From CAIZQW01 sp942493055 (GTDB taxonomy: Bacteria > Verrucomicrobiota > Kiritimatiellia > RFP12 > UBA1067), in assembly GCA_942493055.1 (NCBI GenBank), contig OW818680.1, positions 5,146,001-5,210,000 of the forward strand: DNA of 64,000 nucleotides. Direction: 5' to 3'. Shown piece by piece: positions 33,539 through 41,831 of this stretch; the first letter of the stretch is position 1, and each line of letters starts with the position of its first letter. The notes below the pieces were generated by a model. The model saw only the letters and a list, made by a program, of their open reading frames with translations. It did not search any database and was not told the origin of the DNA. A program made the position numbers and the translations under genes.

Positions 33539-36500
33539 ATGAAGTCCGAGAATCTAATGAGGAACTCTGTGCGTACCGCCCTGATGCTGATTGGGGTGGT
33601 GCTGTTTGCAATCACAGGTAATCCCGCTCAGGCTGCCGACAACACCGGCACTGGCGGAAGTATCACCTACACGGATTCCAGCGGGTCGAATGCCGTTGCT
33701 TTCCCGCCTTATGTCGGTGGCTATGTCGTTCACACATTCACCAACAGCGGCACGTTGAACATCCCGGTCGAGGCTAGCGCCAGCGTGCTGGTGGTGGGCG
33801 GTGGCGGTGGCGGTGGTGCTGTAATCGGCGGTGGTGGCGGTGGTGGCGGCTTGATCTCCAGCAACGGTTTTGCGCTCGTCGGAGGCAGCAACTATACGGT
33901 CACGGTCGGCGCAGGCGGTGCGGGTGGCGTCGGCGGTGGCACTGGTTCAGGTTGGAGTAACGGTTTAAATGGGGCCAGTTCTGTCTTGGGTCCGCTGACG
34001 GCCGTAGGTGGCGGCGGCGGCGGTGGATGGTCGACAGTAGCTAAGGGGACAAACACCCTATGCACTGGTCGAACCGGCGGCTCAGGCGGCGGTGGCGCTC
34101 AAGGTTTTAACGGTGGATCGTCCAGCAATTTTCAAGGCAACGCCGGGGGCAAAAGTGTCAGTCCGGGTGCCGGCGGCGGTGGTGGTGCTGGGGCATTGGG
34201 AAACGATGGCACAGGCACAGCCTCCGGAAAGGGCGGCAACGGGCTGACCAACTCCATCACCGGCAGTGCAGTGGTTTATGCCGGCGGTGGTGGCGGTGGC
34301 GCGGGAAATGCGGCAGCCACTGCTGGCGCAGGCGGGATTGGCGGCGGTGGCGGCGGCGGGCCCAAGACGGGCATAGGGACTGGCACGAATGGTGTTGCGA
34401 ATACCGGCGGTGGCGGCGGCGGTGGCGGATATAGCGGCACTGCCGGCTACAGCGGCGGCAACGGTGGCTCGGGCATTGTCATCGTCAGGTATCTCTATGA
34501 CTCCTCGTTAGATGTGTCGGTCACCGCTCCGGAAAACGGCCGGCAATTTTTGACGGGTTCTTCGGTCACCGCCACGGTTACGGTTGCAAATGGCATATTG
34601 CCGTACTCGGTGGCGTTGTACGTGAACTCGGCTGTCGCCTGGTCCACCAACAACGTCTCAACCAATCAATTCACCATCGGCCTGGGCGCGCTGCCAGACG
34701 GAACATACACCCACTATGCGATCGTGACCGACAGCGCCGGAATACCTGCCACAGCCTTCTCCGCGACCAATACGTTCACGGTTGCTCCGGATACGGCTGC
34801 GCCAACACCGAGTCCGATGACCTTTGCCGTTGCGCCGGCGAGTCTTGACTCACCCTCGATCACCATGACGGCAACGACCGCCACGGATGCGCTCAGCCCC
34901 CCGGTGCAGTACTACTTCGAGAACACCAACAACAGTGTCAACTCGGGTTGGATCTCAGGCACGGTCTGGACGAATACCGGGCTGACATCGGGGACGACCT
35001 ACGGTTACCGGGTCAAGGCGCGCGACGCGGCGTTGAACGAGACCGCTTTTTCAGCCACCCTCGCCGCCACGGCTGCCTACGTGCAGACGAAAGTCTCCAG
35101 TTCCACGGAACTGGCCTACGCAGCCGATGTCAGCACGTCCGATCTCCTCGCCGGTCTGACGGCGACTACGACCGGTTGGAATCTCACGAATGGTTCGACC
35201 ACGCCGGAACTGAATGACGGGATTCACGGGGTTTCTTTTGCGACTGCAGGAAATTTGGTTCAAGGGACCTGGACGACCGTTGGGGCGACCGCCATCTACA
35301 ACCTTGGGCTTGGCTCCAGCAATCTGGGCTACACCCTCACCTCAATACAAACCATCGCCGCCTGGACGAATGCGGGTTTCGGCAACCAGGCCTATACGGT
35401 GGAGATCAAGCTCAAGGGCGCGGTGAGCTATATAACCCTGGCGACAGTGAACTTCCAGCCGTTTACCAGCACGCAAGGCGGTGCGACCAAAGTCACCTTG
35501 TCCAATCCGAGCGGAGTGCTCGCCAGTGGTGTCGAGTTCATCAAATTCACTGCCAATAGTGTCAATGGCGGTGCGAATGCAGGGGCCTATGTTTTCCGCG
35601 AACTCGACGTCTTCGGCACGCCGAGCGAGGATCCAACCCCCCCGACAGTGGCCAACCTCAGCCCGGCCGACGACGCTATCGCAGTGCCGCTCAGCATCAA
35701 CCTGGTGGCGACCTTCAGCAAAAATATCGCACGCGGTACTGGCGATATCACGATCAAGAACCTCGGTACCTCTGAATTAACCGTGATTCCTGTCGACGAC
35801 TCCCAAGTCTCGGTCTCCAATGCCGTGCTGACGATCAACCCGAGCAATAACCTCGCCGCAAGCACGACCTATGCGATTCACATCGACGCTACCGCGATCA
35901 AGGACTTGGCCAACAACCCCTTCGCCGGGATTTCCGATGACACGACCTGGAACTTCACCTCCGGCGTCCCGGATCTCACCCCGCCGAACATCGTCACCCG
36001 CATCCCGCTGGACAATGCGATCAACGTCCCGACGCCCATTAACCTGCTGCTGACCTTCAACGAGACTATCGCACGCGGCACGGGCAACATCACGATCAAA
36101 AACCTCTCCGATGCGACCCAAACCGTGATCCCCATTGGCGATTCGCAAATCGCAGTGTCTGGCGCGCTTCTGACAATCAACCCGACAAATGATCTCGGCG
36201 TGCTCAAGAACTACGCGATCCGGATTGACTCCGGCGCGATCACGGATATCTCGGGCAATCTGTTCCCGGGCATTTCTGACGACACGAGTTGGAATTTCAC
36301 CAGCGCGCGCACTCCGCTGCGCATCATGTGCCTCGGCGACTCCATCACCGTCGGCTATACCGACAATCCCACGTGGAGCCACCCGTTCAAGTTCGGCTAT
36401 CGCAGCGGGCTTTACACCTGCCTCACCAACGCCGGCTATAATTTCAAGCTCGTCGGCGGCTCGACTGAACCGTGGACAGGCATCAGCGGTGACCCCACCC

Positions 36501-37372
36501 TCGGCGGCACCTACACGCCCGCCCTCGACCTGCGCGATGTCGCGCAAGACGGCCACCGCGGCTATGGCGGCGCGAGCATCTGGAGCAATGTCAACACATG
36601 GCTCGCTGCCGACACGCCCGATGTGATCCTGCTGCTGATCGGCATCAACGGAATCGGCCCCGGCAGCCCGGCCGCATTAAATACCTTGGTGAACAGCATC
36701 GTTACGGCCGCACCGAATGCGCGTCTGATCGTGGCCCAAATCACGCCCAAGGTCAGTTTTGACCAGAACCTTTACAACTACAACGTCTACATCCGCGACA
36801 CCTTGGTGCCGAGTTATGTGGCCGCTGGCAAGAAGGTATCCACCGTCAACCTTTACTCGCTGTTCCTGGTCAATCCGAACGACTACGCCTCCGCGATCGC
36901 TCCGAACGTGTTGTCTAACGGCATCAACCATCCGGACAATACGCATTACGACCTGATGGCCCAGAAATGGTTCGAGGGCATCGATGCTCTCGGCCTCGGT
37001 CCAGACAATGTCGCGCCGACGCTTGTCCCCGGCGCTATCGTCGATGACAAGGGGGGCACTCCTGTTGCGGCAAACACCCGGGTAACCTACACCGTGACCT
37101 TCAGCGAGGACATGGACACCAGCACAGTCACCGAAGCAGACTTTGGCAACGCTGGCACCTCGGCCATCACCATCGGTACCGTCTCCGAGATTACCCCAGG
37201 GGTCTTCACTGTGCAGGTCACGCCGACCACCCCTGGCACGCTCAGACTCCAGGTCGTTCCTGGGGCCGTGGTCAAGGATGTTGTGGGCAACTCAATGGTG
37301 ACCACACCCATTCTCGATGATACGACACTGACGGTGTATAGCAAAGGGACCCTGATTTTATTTACGCTTTGA
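33539..37372 (+). CDS. Large secreted glycine-rich / Ig-like / SGNH esterase protein
   Basis: 1277 aa. AGAAGGAG lies 8 bp before the chosen ATG; the signal peptide ends at NPAQAAD. Residues about 85-320 are a glycine-rich repeat domain (long GGGGGG runs). Then come fibronectin/Ig-like segments, a discoidin-like part (about 500-695), two tandem roughly 110-aa Big_5-like Ig repeats (nucleotides about 35632-36303; each has INL...TF, IARGTG and ISDDT-WNFTS), and a full SGNH domain: CLGDSITVGY with Ser935, LIGINGIG, and DNTHYD with Asp1133 and His1136. A final Ig repeat ends abruptly at KGTLILFTL, with no anchor or sorting signal, so a shortened C-terminus is possible. Likely a surface or matrix-bound esterase. 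Confidence 0.82.
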   Translation: MKSENLMRNSVRTALMLIGVVLFAITGNPAQAADNTGTGGSITYTDSSGSNAVAFPPYVGGYVVHTFTNSGTLNIPVEASASVLVVGGGGGGGAVIGGGGGGGGLISSNGFALVGGSNYTVTVGAGGAGGVGGGTGSGWSNGLNGASSVLGPLTAVGGGGGGGWSTVAKGTNTLCTGRTGGSGGGGAQGFNGGSSSNFQGNAGGKSVSPGAGGGGGAGALGNDGTGTASGKGGNGLTNSITGSAVVYAGGGGGGAGNAAATAGAGGIGGGGGGGPKTGIGTGTNGVANTGGGGGGGGYSGTAGYSGGNGGSGIVIVRYLYDSSLDVSVTAPENGRQFLTGSSVTATVTVANGILPYSVALYVNSAVAWSTNNVSTNQFTIGLGALPDGTYTHYAIVTDSAGIPATAFSATNTFTVAPDTAAPTPSPMTFAVAPASLDSPSITMTATTATDALSPPVQYYFENTNNSVNSGWISGTVWTNTGLTSGTTYGYRVKARDAALNETAFSATLAATAAYVQTKVSSSTELAYAADVSTSDLLAGLTATTTGWNLTNGSTTPELNDGIHGVSFATAGNLVQGTWTTVGATAIYNLGLGSSNLGYTLTSIQTIAAWTNAGFGNQAYTVEIKLKGAVSYITLATVNFQPFTSTQGGATKVTLSNPSGVLASGVEFIKFTANSVNGGANAGAYVFRELDVFGTPSEDPTPPTVANLSPADDAIAVPLSINLVATFSKNIARGTGDITIKNLGTSELTVIPVDDSQVSVSNAVLTINPSNNLAASTTYAIHIDATAIKDLANNPFAGISDDTTWNFTSGVPDLTPPNIVTRIPLDNAINVPTPINLLLTFNETIARGTGNITIKNLSDATQTVIPIGDSQIAVSGALLTINPTNDLGVLKNYAIRIDSGAITDISGNLFPGISDDTSWNFTSARTPLRIMCLGDSITVGYTDNPTWSHPFKFGYRSGLYTCLTNAGYNFKLVGGSTEPWTGISGDPTLGGTYTPALDLRDVAQDGHRGYGGASIWSNVNTWLAADTPDVILLLIGINGIGPGSPAALNTLVNSIVTAAPNARLIVAQITPKVSFDQNLYNYNVYIRDTLVPSYVAAGKKVSTVNLYSLFLVNPNDYASAIAPNVLSNGINHPDNTHYDLMAQKWFEGIDALGLGPDNVAPTLVPGAIVDDKGGTPVAANTRVTYTVTFSEDMDTSTVTEADFGNAGTSAITIGTVSEITPGVFTVQVTPTTPGTLRLQVVPGAVVKDVVGNSMVTTPILDDTTLTVYSKGTLILFTL

Positions 37373-37535
37373 GTTGCTCGTTTCGTTTATTCCCGGGTAT
37401 GCCGTCCGGGCGTCGAAGCAGATGCCTGGACGTGATCGAAGGGAAGCCGCATCCGATCAACCCGCCTGCGGCCACTATGGCATGACCTTCCAGAAGATTG
37501 AATTGCTGAGGAAGTGAGCGTAATACATTTCCATC

Positions 37536-37565
37536 TTGTCCTTCTGTTGTTCAAACGAGTATAAT
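37536..37565 (+). promoter_or_regulatory. TTGTCC-N18-TATAAT promoter-like element, copy 2
   Basis: TTGTCC (37536-37541), 18 bp, TATAAT (37560-37565). The ATG of the permease gene is only 10 bp after the -10 box, so transcription would begin at or next to the start codon (leaderless mRNA), unless a downstream TTG or GTG start is used. The following ATGATAAGTGAT is similar to the sequence after the other two copies. The rest of the 203-bp gap (37373-37535) shows nothing I can name. Confidence 0.55.
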
Positions 37566-37575
37566 CCCGCTCACT

Positions 37576-38940
37576 ATGATAAGTGATTTGACAGTGCCAA
37601 CCTCGACAGCCTATCTCGCGACCGTCGTGATCGTTGCGGTAGCGGTGTTGCTGTACCTGATTATCCGGCGCAAGCAGCAGCCCTTCGTCTCGCTCATTCT
37701 CGTGAGCATGGCCACGGCGCTGGCAGCCGGCATGCCGCCCGAGAAGGTGATGGCCTGCATCGAGCAGGGCATGGGCAAGACCCTCGGCTTTATCGCGGTG
37801 GTCGTGGGACTGGGCGCGATGTTCGGCCAGCTGCTTGAGGCCTCCGGCGGCGCCGAGCGGCTGACGCTCACGCTGCTGCGCGTCTTCGGCAAGCGGCGCG
37901 CATCGTGGGCCATCTCGCTCGCAGGCTTCCTCGTCGCCATTCCGGTCTTCTTCGACGTCGGCTTCATCATCCTTGTGCCGCTGGTCTACGCACTGTCGCG
38001 CGAAACCAAGCGGTCGCTTCTCTACTACGGCATCCCGTTGCTCGCGGGGCTGGCGGTCACGCACGCCTTCGTGCCGCCCACGCCCGGCCCCATCGCCGTG
38101 GCGCAACTCGTTGGCGCGGACCTCGGCCGTGTTATCTTCTACGGCATCGTGATCGGTCTGCCCTGCGCAATCCTGGCCGGGCCGGTGTTCGGCGCCTGGA
38201 TCGCGGAGCGCATTCCAGCGGAGATCCCCGCTTACCTGGAGGGCGAGGCGGCGAAGAAGCAGTGGGACGAGAAGGCGCTGCCGGGCTTCGGCATGGTCTT
38301 CGGCATCCTCCTGTTGCCGCTGCTGCTGATCCTGCTGAACACGGTGACCAACGCAGTGCTGCCAGAGGGGCACGCGGCGCGCCAAGTCTTCACCTTTATC
38401 GGCCACCCTTTCTTTGCGCTGCTTGCGGCCACGCTCGTCGCCTTCACCGCGCTGGGCACCTGCCGCGGACTCTCCCGCGAAAAGGTCAACGAGATCGCCA
38501 CCTCGGCGCTTGCGCCTGCCGGACTGATCATCCTCGTCACGGGCGCGGGCGGCGTCTTCAAGCAGGTGCTGGTCGACAGCGGCGCGGGCAAGGCACTCGC
38601 CGAAGGACTCGCCAACTCCGGCCTGCACCCGGTGTGGGCCGCCTTCCTGCTGGCGCTGGTCGTGCGCGCTGTCGCAGGCTCGGCCACGGTCGCCATGCTG
38701 ACGGCCGGCGGCATCATGGCGCCTTTGCTGGAGGGCCTACAGATCGAGCGCGCCCTCATCGTGATCGCCATTGCTGCCGGTGCCACCGCGATCTCGCATG
38801 TCAACGACAGCGGCTTCTGGCTCGTCAACCGCTACCTCGGCCTCAGCGTCAAGGACACCCTCAAGTCCTGGACCGTGATGGAGACGATCATCGGCATCAC
38901 CGGTGCGACGCTCGCCTGGCTCGCGAGCTACATCGTGTGA
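37576..38940 (+). CDS. GntP-family gluconate/sugar-acid:H+ symporter
   Basis: 454 aa, strongly hydrophobic, with about 12 or more membrane segments. Family features are the early SLILVSMATALAAGMPPEKV, GLGAMFGQLLEASGGAERL, the FFDVGFIILVPLVYAL block and THAFVPPTPGPIAVA, matching the GntT/GntP/GntU group that imports gluconate and related sugar acids with protons. The N-terminus is not fixed by a clear ribosome-binding site: the ATG is 10 bp after a TATAAT box, and TTG (37588) or GTG (37594) are alternatives. The gene is more GC-rich than its neighbours. It may bring in products of the upstream enzymes, such as galacturonate-derived acids; this is inferred. Confidence 0.87.
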   Translation: MISDLTVPTSTAYLATVVIVAVAVLLYLIIRRKQQPFVSLILVSMATALAAGMPPEKVMACIEQGMGKTLGFIAVVVGLGAMFGQLLEASGGAERLTLTLLRVFGKRRASWAISLAGFLVAIPVFFDVGFIILVPLVYALSRETKRSLLYYGIPLLAGLAVTHAFVPPTPGPIAVAQLVGADLGRVIFYGIVIGLPCAILAGPVFGAWIAERIPAEIPAYLEGEAAKKQWDEKALPGFGMVFGILLLPLLLILLNTVTNAVLPEGHAARQVFTFIGHPFFALLAATLVAFTALGTCRGLSREKVNEIATSALAPAGLIILVTGAGGVFKQVLVDSGAGKALAEGLANSGLHPVWAAFLLALVVRAVAGSATVAMLTAGGIMAPLLEGLQIERALIVIAIAAGATAISHVNDSGFWLVNRYLGLSVKDTLKSWTVMETIIGITGATLAWLASYIV

Positions 38941-38973
38941 GGAGAGGCTTTTTTGTATATCTTCAATGATGCG

Positions 38974-39002
38974 TTGCGCCAAACCCCAATATTTGGTATT
39001 AT
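38974..39002 (+). promoter_or_regulatory. Promoter of the nucleotidyltransferase TA-like pair, with possible operator
   Basis: TTGCGC (38974-38979), 17 bp, TATTAT (38997-39002), then an ATG only 6 bp later at 39009, predicting a leaderless transcript. The spacer holds a CCAAA...TTTGG inverted repeat (38979-38996), a candidate operator for self-repression, common in toxin-antitoxin operons. Confidence 0.5.
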
Positions 39003-39008
39003 TTTCCT

Positions 39009-39194
39009 ATGAAAGACAGGGTTATTCAACTGAAAAGTGTGAGCAAAAAAAGCCCTTCGGAAGATCTTGCTTACTGGATGAGCAAATCGCCTCAGGAGCG
39101 TTTTTCAGCCGTCGAATTTTTGAGGAGTCAGTGGTATGAAGCTTCCCCAAGACTTCAAAGAGTTTTTAGAATTGTTCAACGCGAAGGGCGTTGA
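39009..39194 (+). CDS. Small antitoxin-like partner of nucleotidyltransferase
   Basis: 61 aa. The C-terminal SPRLQRVFRIVQ and the central SPQERFSAVEFLRSQW are typical of short proteins found just upstream of MNT-type nucleotidyltransferase genes. It overlaps the next gene by 59 bp in another frame, a strong sign of coupled expression. No DNA-binding motif is obvious in so short a chain. Which of the two acts as toxin or antitoxin cannot be decided from sequence alone. Confidence 0.65.
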   Translation: MKDRVIQLKSVSKKSPSEDLAYWMSKSPQERFSAVEFLRSQWYEASPRLQRVFRIVQREGR

Positions 39195-39594
39195 GTATTT
39201 GATTGTTGGCTCGTATGCGCTCGCCTATTATGGTGCGCCGCGTTATACGGGCGACATCGATGTTTTCGTCCATCGGACAGAGATTAACGCCAAGCGCATT
39301 ATTGAGGCCTTAAATGAATTTGGCTTCGTATTTCCAAATCTCACGTGGGAAGATTTCTTCAAAGACGACACAGTCGTCCAGCTTGGTGTGCCTCCGGTAC
39401 GTATCGACATTCTGACGTTTCTTTCCGGAATGGATTGGGATACTGCTGTGATCCATAAAGTGTCGGACGAGATCGATGCAGTTCCCGTTTTTGTAATTGG
39501 GCGAGAAGAATATATCGCCAACAAAATAGCCAGTGGACGTGCAAAGGACTTGGCCGATGTTGAGGCCCTCGGCGAAAAAATTACCCCTAACTAG
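39136..39594 (+). CDS. Nucleotidyltransferase-fold protein (TA-like module)
   Basis: 152 aa. The nucleotidyltransferase motif is clear: YLIVGSYALAYYG with Gly25-Ser26, then YTGDIDVFV with Asp40 and Asp42, and a third acidic residue likely in RIDILTF. The protein is of the short single-domain type (DUF6036/MNT-like) seen in toxin-antitoxin pairs that add nucleotides to RNA or to a partner protein. GAGGAGTCAGTGGT precedes the ATG inside the upstream gene. The pair is followed within 35 bp by a family B repeat and lies in a less GC-rich patch. Confidence 0.78.
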   Translation: MKLPQDFKEFLELFNAKGVEYLIVGSYALAYYGAPRYTGDIDVFVHRTEINAKRIIEALNEFGFVFPNLTWEDFFKDDTVVQLGVPPVRIDILTFLSGMDWDTAVIHKVSDEIDAVPVFVIGREEYIANKIASGRAKDLADVEALGEKITPN

Positions 39595-39629
39595 TTGGTA
39601 CATACAACGGCGTGCCTGCCACGATGGGA

Positions 39630-39731
39630 CTGAGGACAAAAGACCTGAAGACGCCAAGACTCAAAAAAATACCGAAGGACCTTAAAGACTTTTTTAGTCT
39701 ACTAGTCTCTCCGTCTTTGAGTCCTTGGTCA
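39630..39731. repeat. Family B repeat, copy 3 (long form)
   Basis: CTGAGGACAAAAGACC, GACGCCAAGACTCAAAA, GACCTTAAAGACTTTTTTAG, then TCTACTAGTCTCTCCGTC and TTTGAGTCCTTGG. The right part is almost the same as in copy 4. GGAC-AAAAGAC at the left pairs with GTCTTTGAGTCC at the right. The rest of the 345-bp gap carries the promoter-like element at 39779 and no gene. Confidence 0.7.
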
Positions 39732-39778
39732 GCCCTGAGATTGGGAATAACTCCAGCCTTCTAATCTGAACTTGCGGC

Positions 39779-39808
39779 TTGTCCAGCCCATCCCCAAAAG
39801 GGTATAAT
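39779..39808 (+). promoter_or_regulatory. TTGTCC-N18-TATAAT promoter-like element, copy 3
   Basis: TTGTCC (39779-39784), 18 bp, TATAAT (39803-39808), then CATAAGTGA. The bases before it (ACTTGCGGC) are shared with the copy at 18900, and both copies follow a family B repeat. It would drive the RhuM-family gene at 39940 with a leader of about 125 nt. Confidence 0.55.
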
Positions 39809-39939
39809 TCAGCGTGGTCATAAGTGAACTCGACCCTCATACGCATGATGAGGCTAGTCAATGGATGAGTTTTAGTGTAGGCGATTATCAGGTGTGGAAA
39901 AGGACGGTTCGAGGTTAAACTTTTTAGAGGAGTCATAAG

Positions 39940-40983
39940 ATGAAGATGAAAGATCTTAGCGAACAGCCAGATGAGACGCCGATGGTGTTTTTTCAGTCCG
40001 ATGATGGGGCCGTTCGGTTGAATGTCCGGTTGGATGGGGATACCGTTTGGTTGACGCAAGCGGCTATGGCAGAGTTGTTTGGTTGCACATCTGATAATAT
40101 TTCGCTTCATGTGCAACGTATTTATGCGGATGGCGAATTGAGCCCCAAGGCAACTACCGAGGAATTCTCGGTAGTTCGTCAGGAAGGGGAACGACAGGTT
40201 TCCCGTCAATTAAGACACTATAATCTGGATGCCATTATAGCCGTAGGGTATCGCGTAAATTCTCGTCGTGCAACGCAATTCCGTATCTGGGCGACTTCCG
40301 TTCTGAAGGAGTACATTGTCAAAGGCTTTGCCTTGAATGATGAACGCATGAAGACGGGTCGGAATATGAGCTATTTTGACGAGCTACAAGAACGGATTCG
40401 CGAAATCCGGATATCCGAGCGCGTATTTTATCAAAAAATCAAGGATATCTATACCACAAGCGTTGATTATGATCCGAGATCTGAAGCGACACTGACGTTT
40501 TTCAAGATTGTTCAGAATAAGTTGCTGTGGGCGATTAGTCTGCAGACGGCTGCGGAGTTGGTGGCGCGGCGCGCCAATGCCGAATTGCCGTTCATGGGGA
40601 TGAAGTCGTGCGACAAAAAAGACGAAAAGAGGCTCACGCGCCACGATGCGGTTACGGCGAAGAATTATCTTTCCGAAGATGAGATGAAATCTTTAGGCTT
40701 GCTGGTTGAGCAATACCTTGCCTTTGCCGAGGCGCAGGCGCATCGCCAAGTTGCAATGACTATGCAGGATTGGATTCTTAAGTTAGATGCCATCCTGACG
40801 TTGAATGGCCGCGAATTGCTGACACACGCAGGAAGTATCAGTCATCAATTGGCGGAAGAGGCGAGTGCATTACAATTTGACAAGTTCAGGGAACGTCTTG
40901 GCAAGGATGAGCATGACGCATCCTTGGATGAATTAGAGCGTGATTTAAACGCCCGGAAGAAAAAGCGAGGCGGAAAGAAATAA
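39940..40983 (+). CDS. RhuM-family protein (virulence protein RhuM-like)
   Basis: 347 aa. The N-terminal part reads VWLTQAAMAELFGCTSDNIS, then HVQRIYADGEL, then HYNLDAIIAVGYRVNSRRATQFRIWATSVLKEYI, the signature of the RhuM family, named from a Salmonella pathogenicity island but widespread as an accessory gene near mobile and toxin-antitoxin loci. The C-terminal third is helical and basic, ending in RKKKRGGKK. AGAGGAGTCATAAG precedes the ATG. Biochemical function is unknown; the KilA-N-like or HTH-like N-terminus suggests DNA interaction. Neighbouring repeats fit an accessory island. Confidence 0.85.
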   Translation: MKMKDLSEQPDETPMVFFQSDDGAVRLNVRLDGDTVWLTQAAMAELFGCTSDNISLHVQRIYADGELSPKATTEEFSVVRQEGERQVSRQLRHYNLDAIIAVGYRVNSRRATQFRIWATSVLKEYIVKGFALNDERMKTGRNMSYFDELQERIREIRISERVFYQKIKDIYTTSVDYDPRSEATLTFFKIVQNKLLWAISLQTAAELVARRANAELPFMGMKSCDKKDEKRLTRHDAVTAKNYLSEDEMKSLGLLVEQYLAFAEAQAHRQVAMTMQDWILKLDAILTLNGRELLTHAGSISHQLAEEASALQFDKFRERLGKDEHDASLDELERDLNARKKKRGGKK

Positions 40984-41011
40984 TCACCTATAATAAGGAG
41001 CGCATATAATA

Positions 41012-41476
41012 ATGTTTTCTAAAAAAGGCAGTATCTACATTCTATCAGTTTTATGTGGTGTCTTAGCTTTATGCTTCATATTTTCAGGGACAATCTTTCC
41101 CCCTGATTTTGCCAACGATGACATTCTCGATGATTGTTGGCGAGTGCCACTAAAACACCCTTATGAAATTGCTGATCTTAATAATATGGGAAGCGCTTAT
41201 CTGCAGAAGTGGGAGGAAGCAGATATTATCCTAGGTAGTATTGTAGCTTATTCATGGACAACAAATTTTGTCTTTGGAGAAACCATTTTTCTTTCTGAGG
41301 ATAAGAAATACTTCGTTTTCTGCATGACCAACAATGCACTAAAGACTTTTGTGAGTGAAGTAACTTTTACAAATGCTTGCGCATTACTGGATGTCGACTA
41401 TAAGGCTATTCTGCCAGTGGAAACGCAATGGAAGAATTACTGGAACCGAAGTCATAGGGCCGCAGGACGAAGGTAA
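41012..41476 (+). CDS. Hypothetical protein with one N-terminal membrane segment
   Basis: 154 aa. AAGGAGCGCATATAATA precedes the ATG, 28 bp after rhuM. Residues about 8-30 (IYILSVLCGVLALCFIFSG) form a signal anchor; the rest would face the periplasm and is acidic to neutral with no motif I recognise. The gene is clearly AT-rich compared with the flanking glycosidases. The last residues (NRSHRAAGRR) differ in character from the rest, so the 3' end may have been altered by recombination with the repeat-rich region that follows. Confidence 0.6.
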   Translation: MFSKKGSIYILSVLCGVLALCFIFSGTIFPPDFANDDILDDCWRVPLKHPYEIADLNNMGSAYLQKWEEADIILGSIVAYSWTTNFVFGETIFLSEDKKYFVFCMTNNALKTFVSEVTFTNACALLDVDYKAILPVETQWKNYWNRSHRAAGRR

Positions 41477-41551
41477 CCGTTTAGCGGATTTTGATCCGCT
41501 CAAGACGTGTTGGTTTTGGGCATGTTTTCGGGCCAGACAGGCTAACCAGAT

Positions 41552-41616
41552 CTGGGAGCATATGTATCCTGCCTGTTCTCCCAGTTTCTTGCGAGCAGAC
41601 GATTGGCGGGCAAGAC
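41552..41616. repeat. Composite hairpin module X, copy 2
   Basis: CTGGGAG (41552-41558) and CTCCCAG (41578-41584) frame TATCCTGCCTGTT, a shortened form of the hairpin at 21712. TCTTGCGAGCAGACGATT and a CAAGAC end follow, as in copy 1. Here the module precedes a family B repeat, whereas at 21.5 kb it follows one, so the modules are shuffled. Confidence 0.55.
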
Positions 41617-41626
41617 TTTTCTGACT

Positions 41627-41730
41627 TGAGGACGCAAAGACGTGAAGACGCCAAGACTCAAAAAGCCGAAAGACCTCAAAGACCTTTTTAGTCTACTAGT
41701 CTCTCCGTCTTTGAGTCCTTGGTCAGTCTT
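41627..41730. repeat. Family B repeat, copy 4 (long form)
   Basis: GAGGACGCAAAGACG, GACGCCAAGACTCAAAA, GACCTCAAAGACCTTTTTAG, TCTACTAGTCTCTCCGTC and TTTGAGTCCTTGGTCAG. GGACGCAAAGAC at the left pairs with GTCTTTGAGTCC at the right (11 of 12 positions). It is one of several elements filling the 448-bp gap between 41476 and 41925. Confidence 0.7.
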
Positions 41731-41831
41731 GCACATGGGTAGAAAACTCCGCATCCCTGCCTGTCCGCGGAAGGTATCGCATAGGCGGACGCCTCTGCGT
41801 GAGATCAGAGCATCCATTACTGCGCCCTCCG

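Noticed and set aside
33780..34490. Glycine-codon repeat tract as a satellite or CRISPR.
   Set aside because: It is in frame within a secreted protein and codes for glycine runs typical of surface proteins.
37387..38969. Long open frames on both strands across the GntP-type gene (a 413-codon minus frame and a 354-codon plus frame).
   Set aside because: They are rich in Arg, Ala, His and Gly, show no domain pattern and mirror a high-GC membrane protein gene; they are shadow frames.
41427..41476. Treating the end of the AT-rich hypothetical gene as a confirmed truncation.
   Set aside because: The change in character of the last ten residues is suggestive only; no homologous copy is available for comparison.
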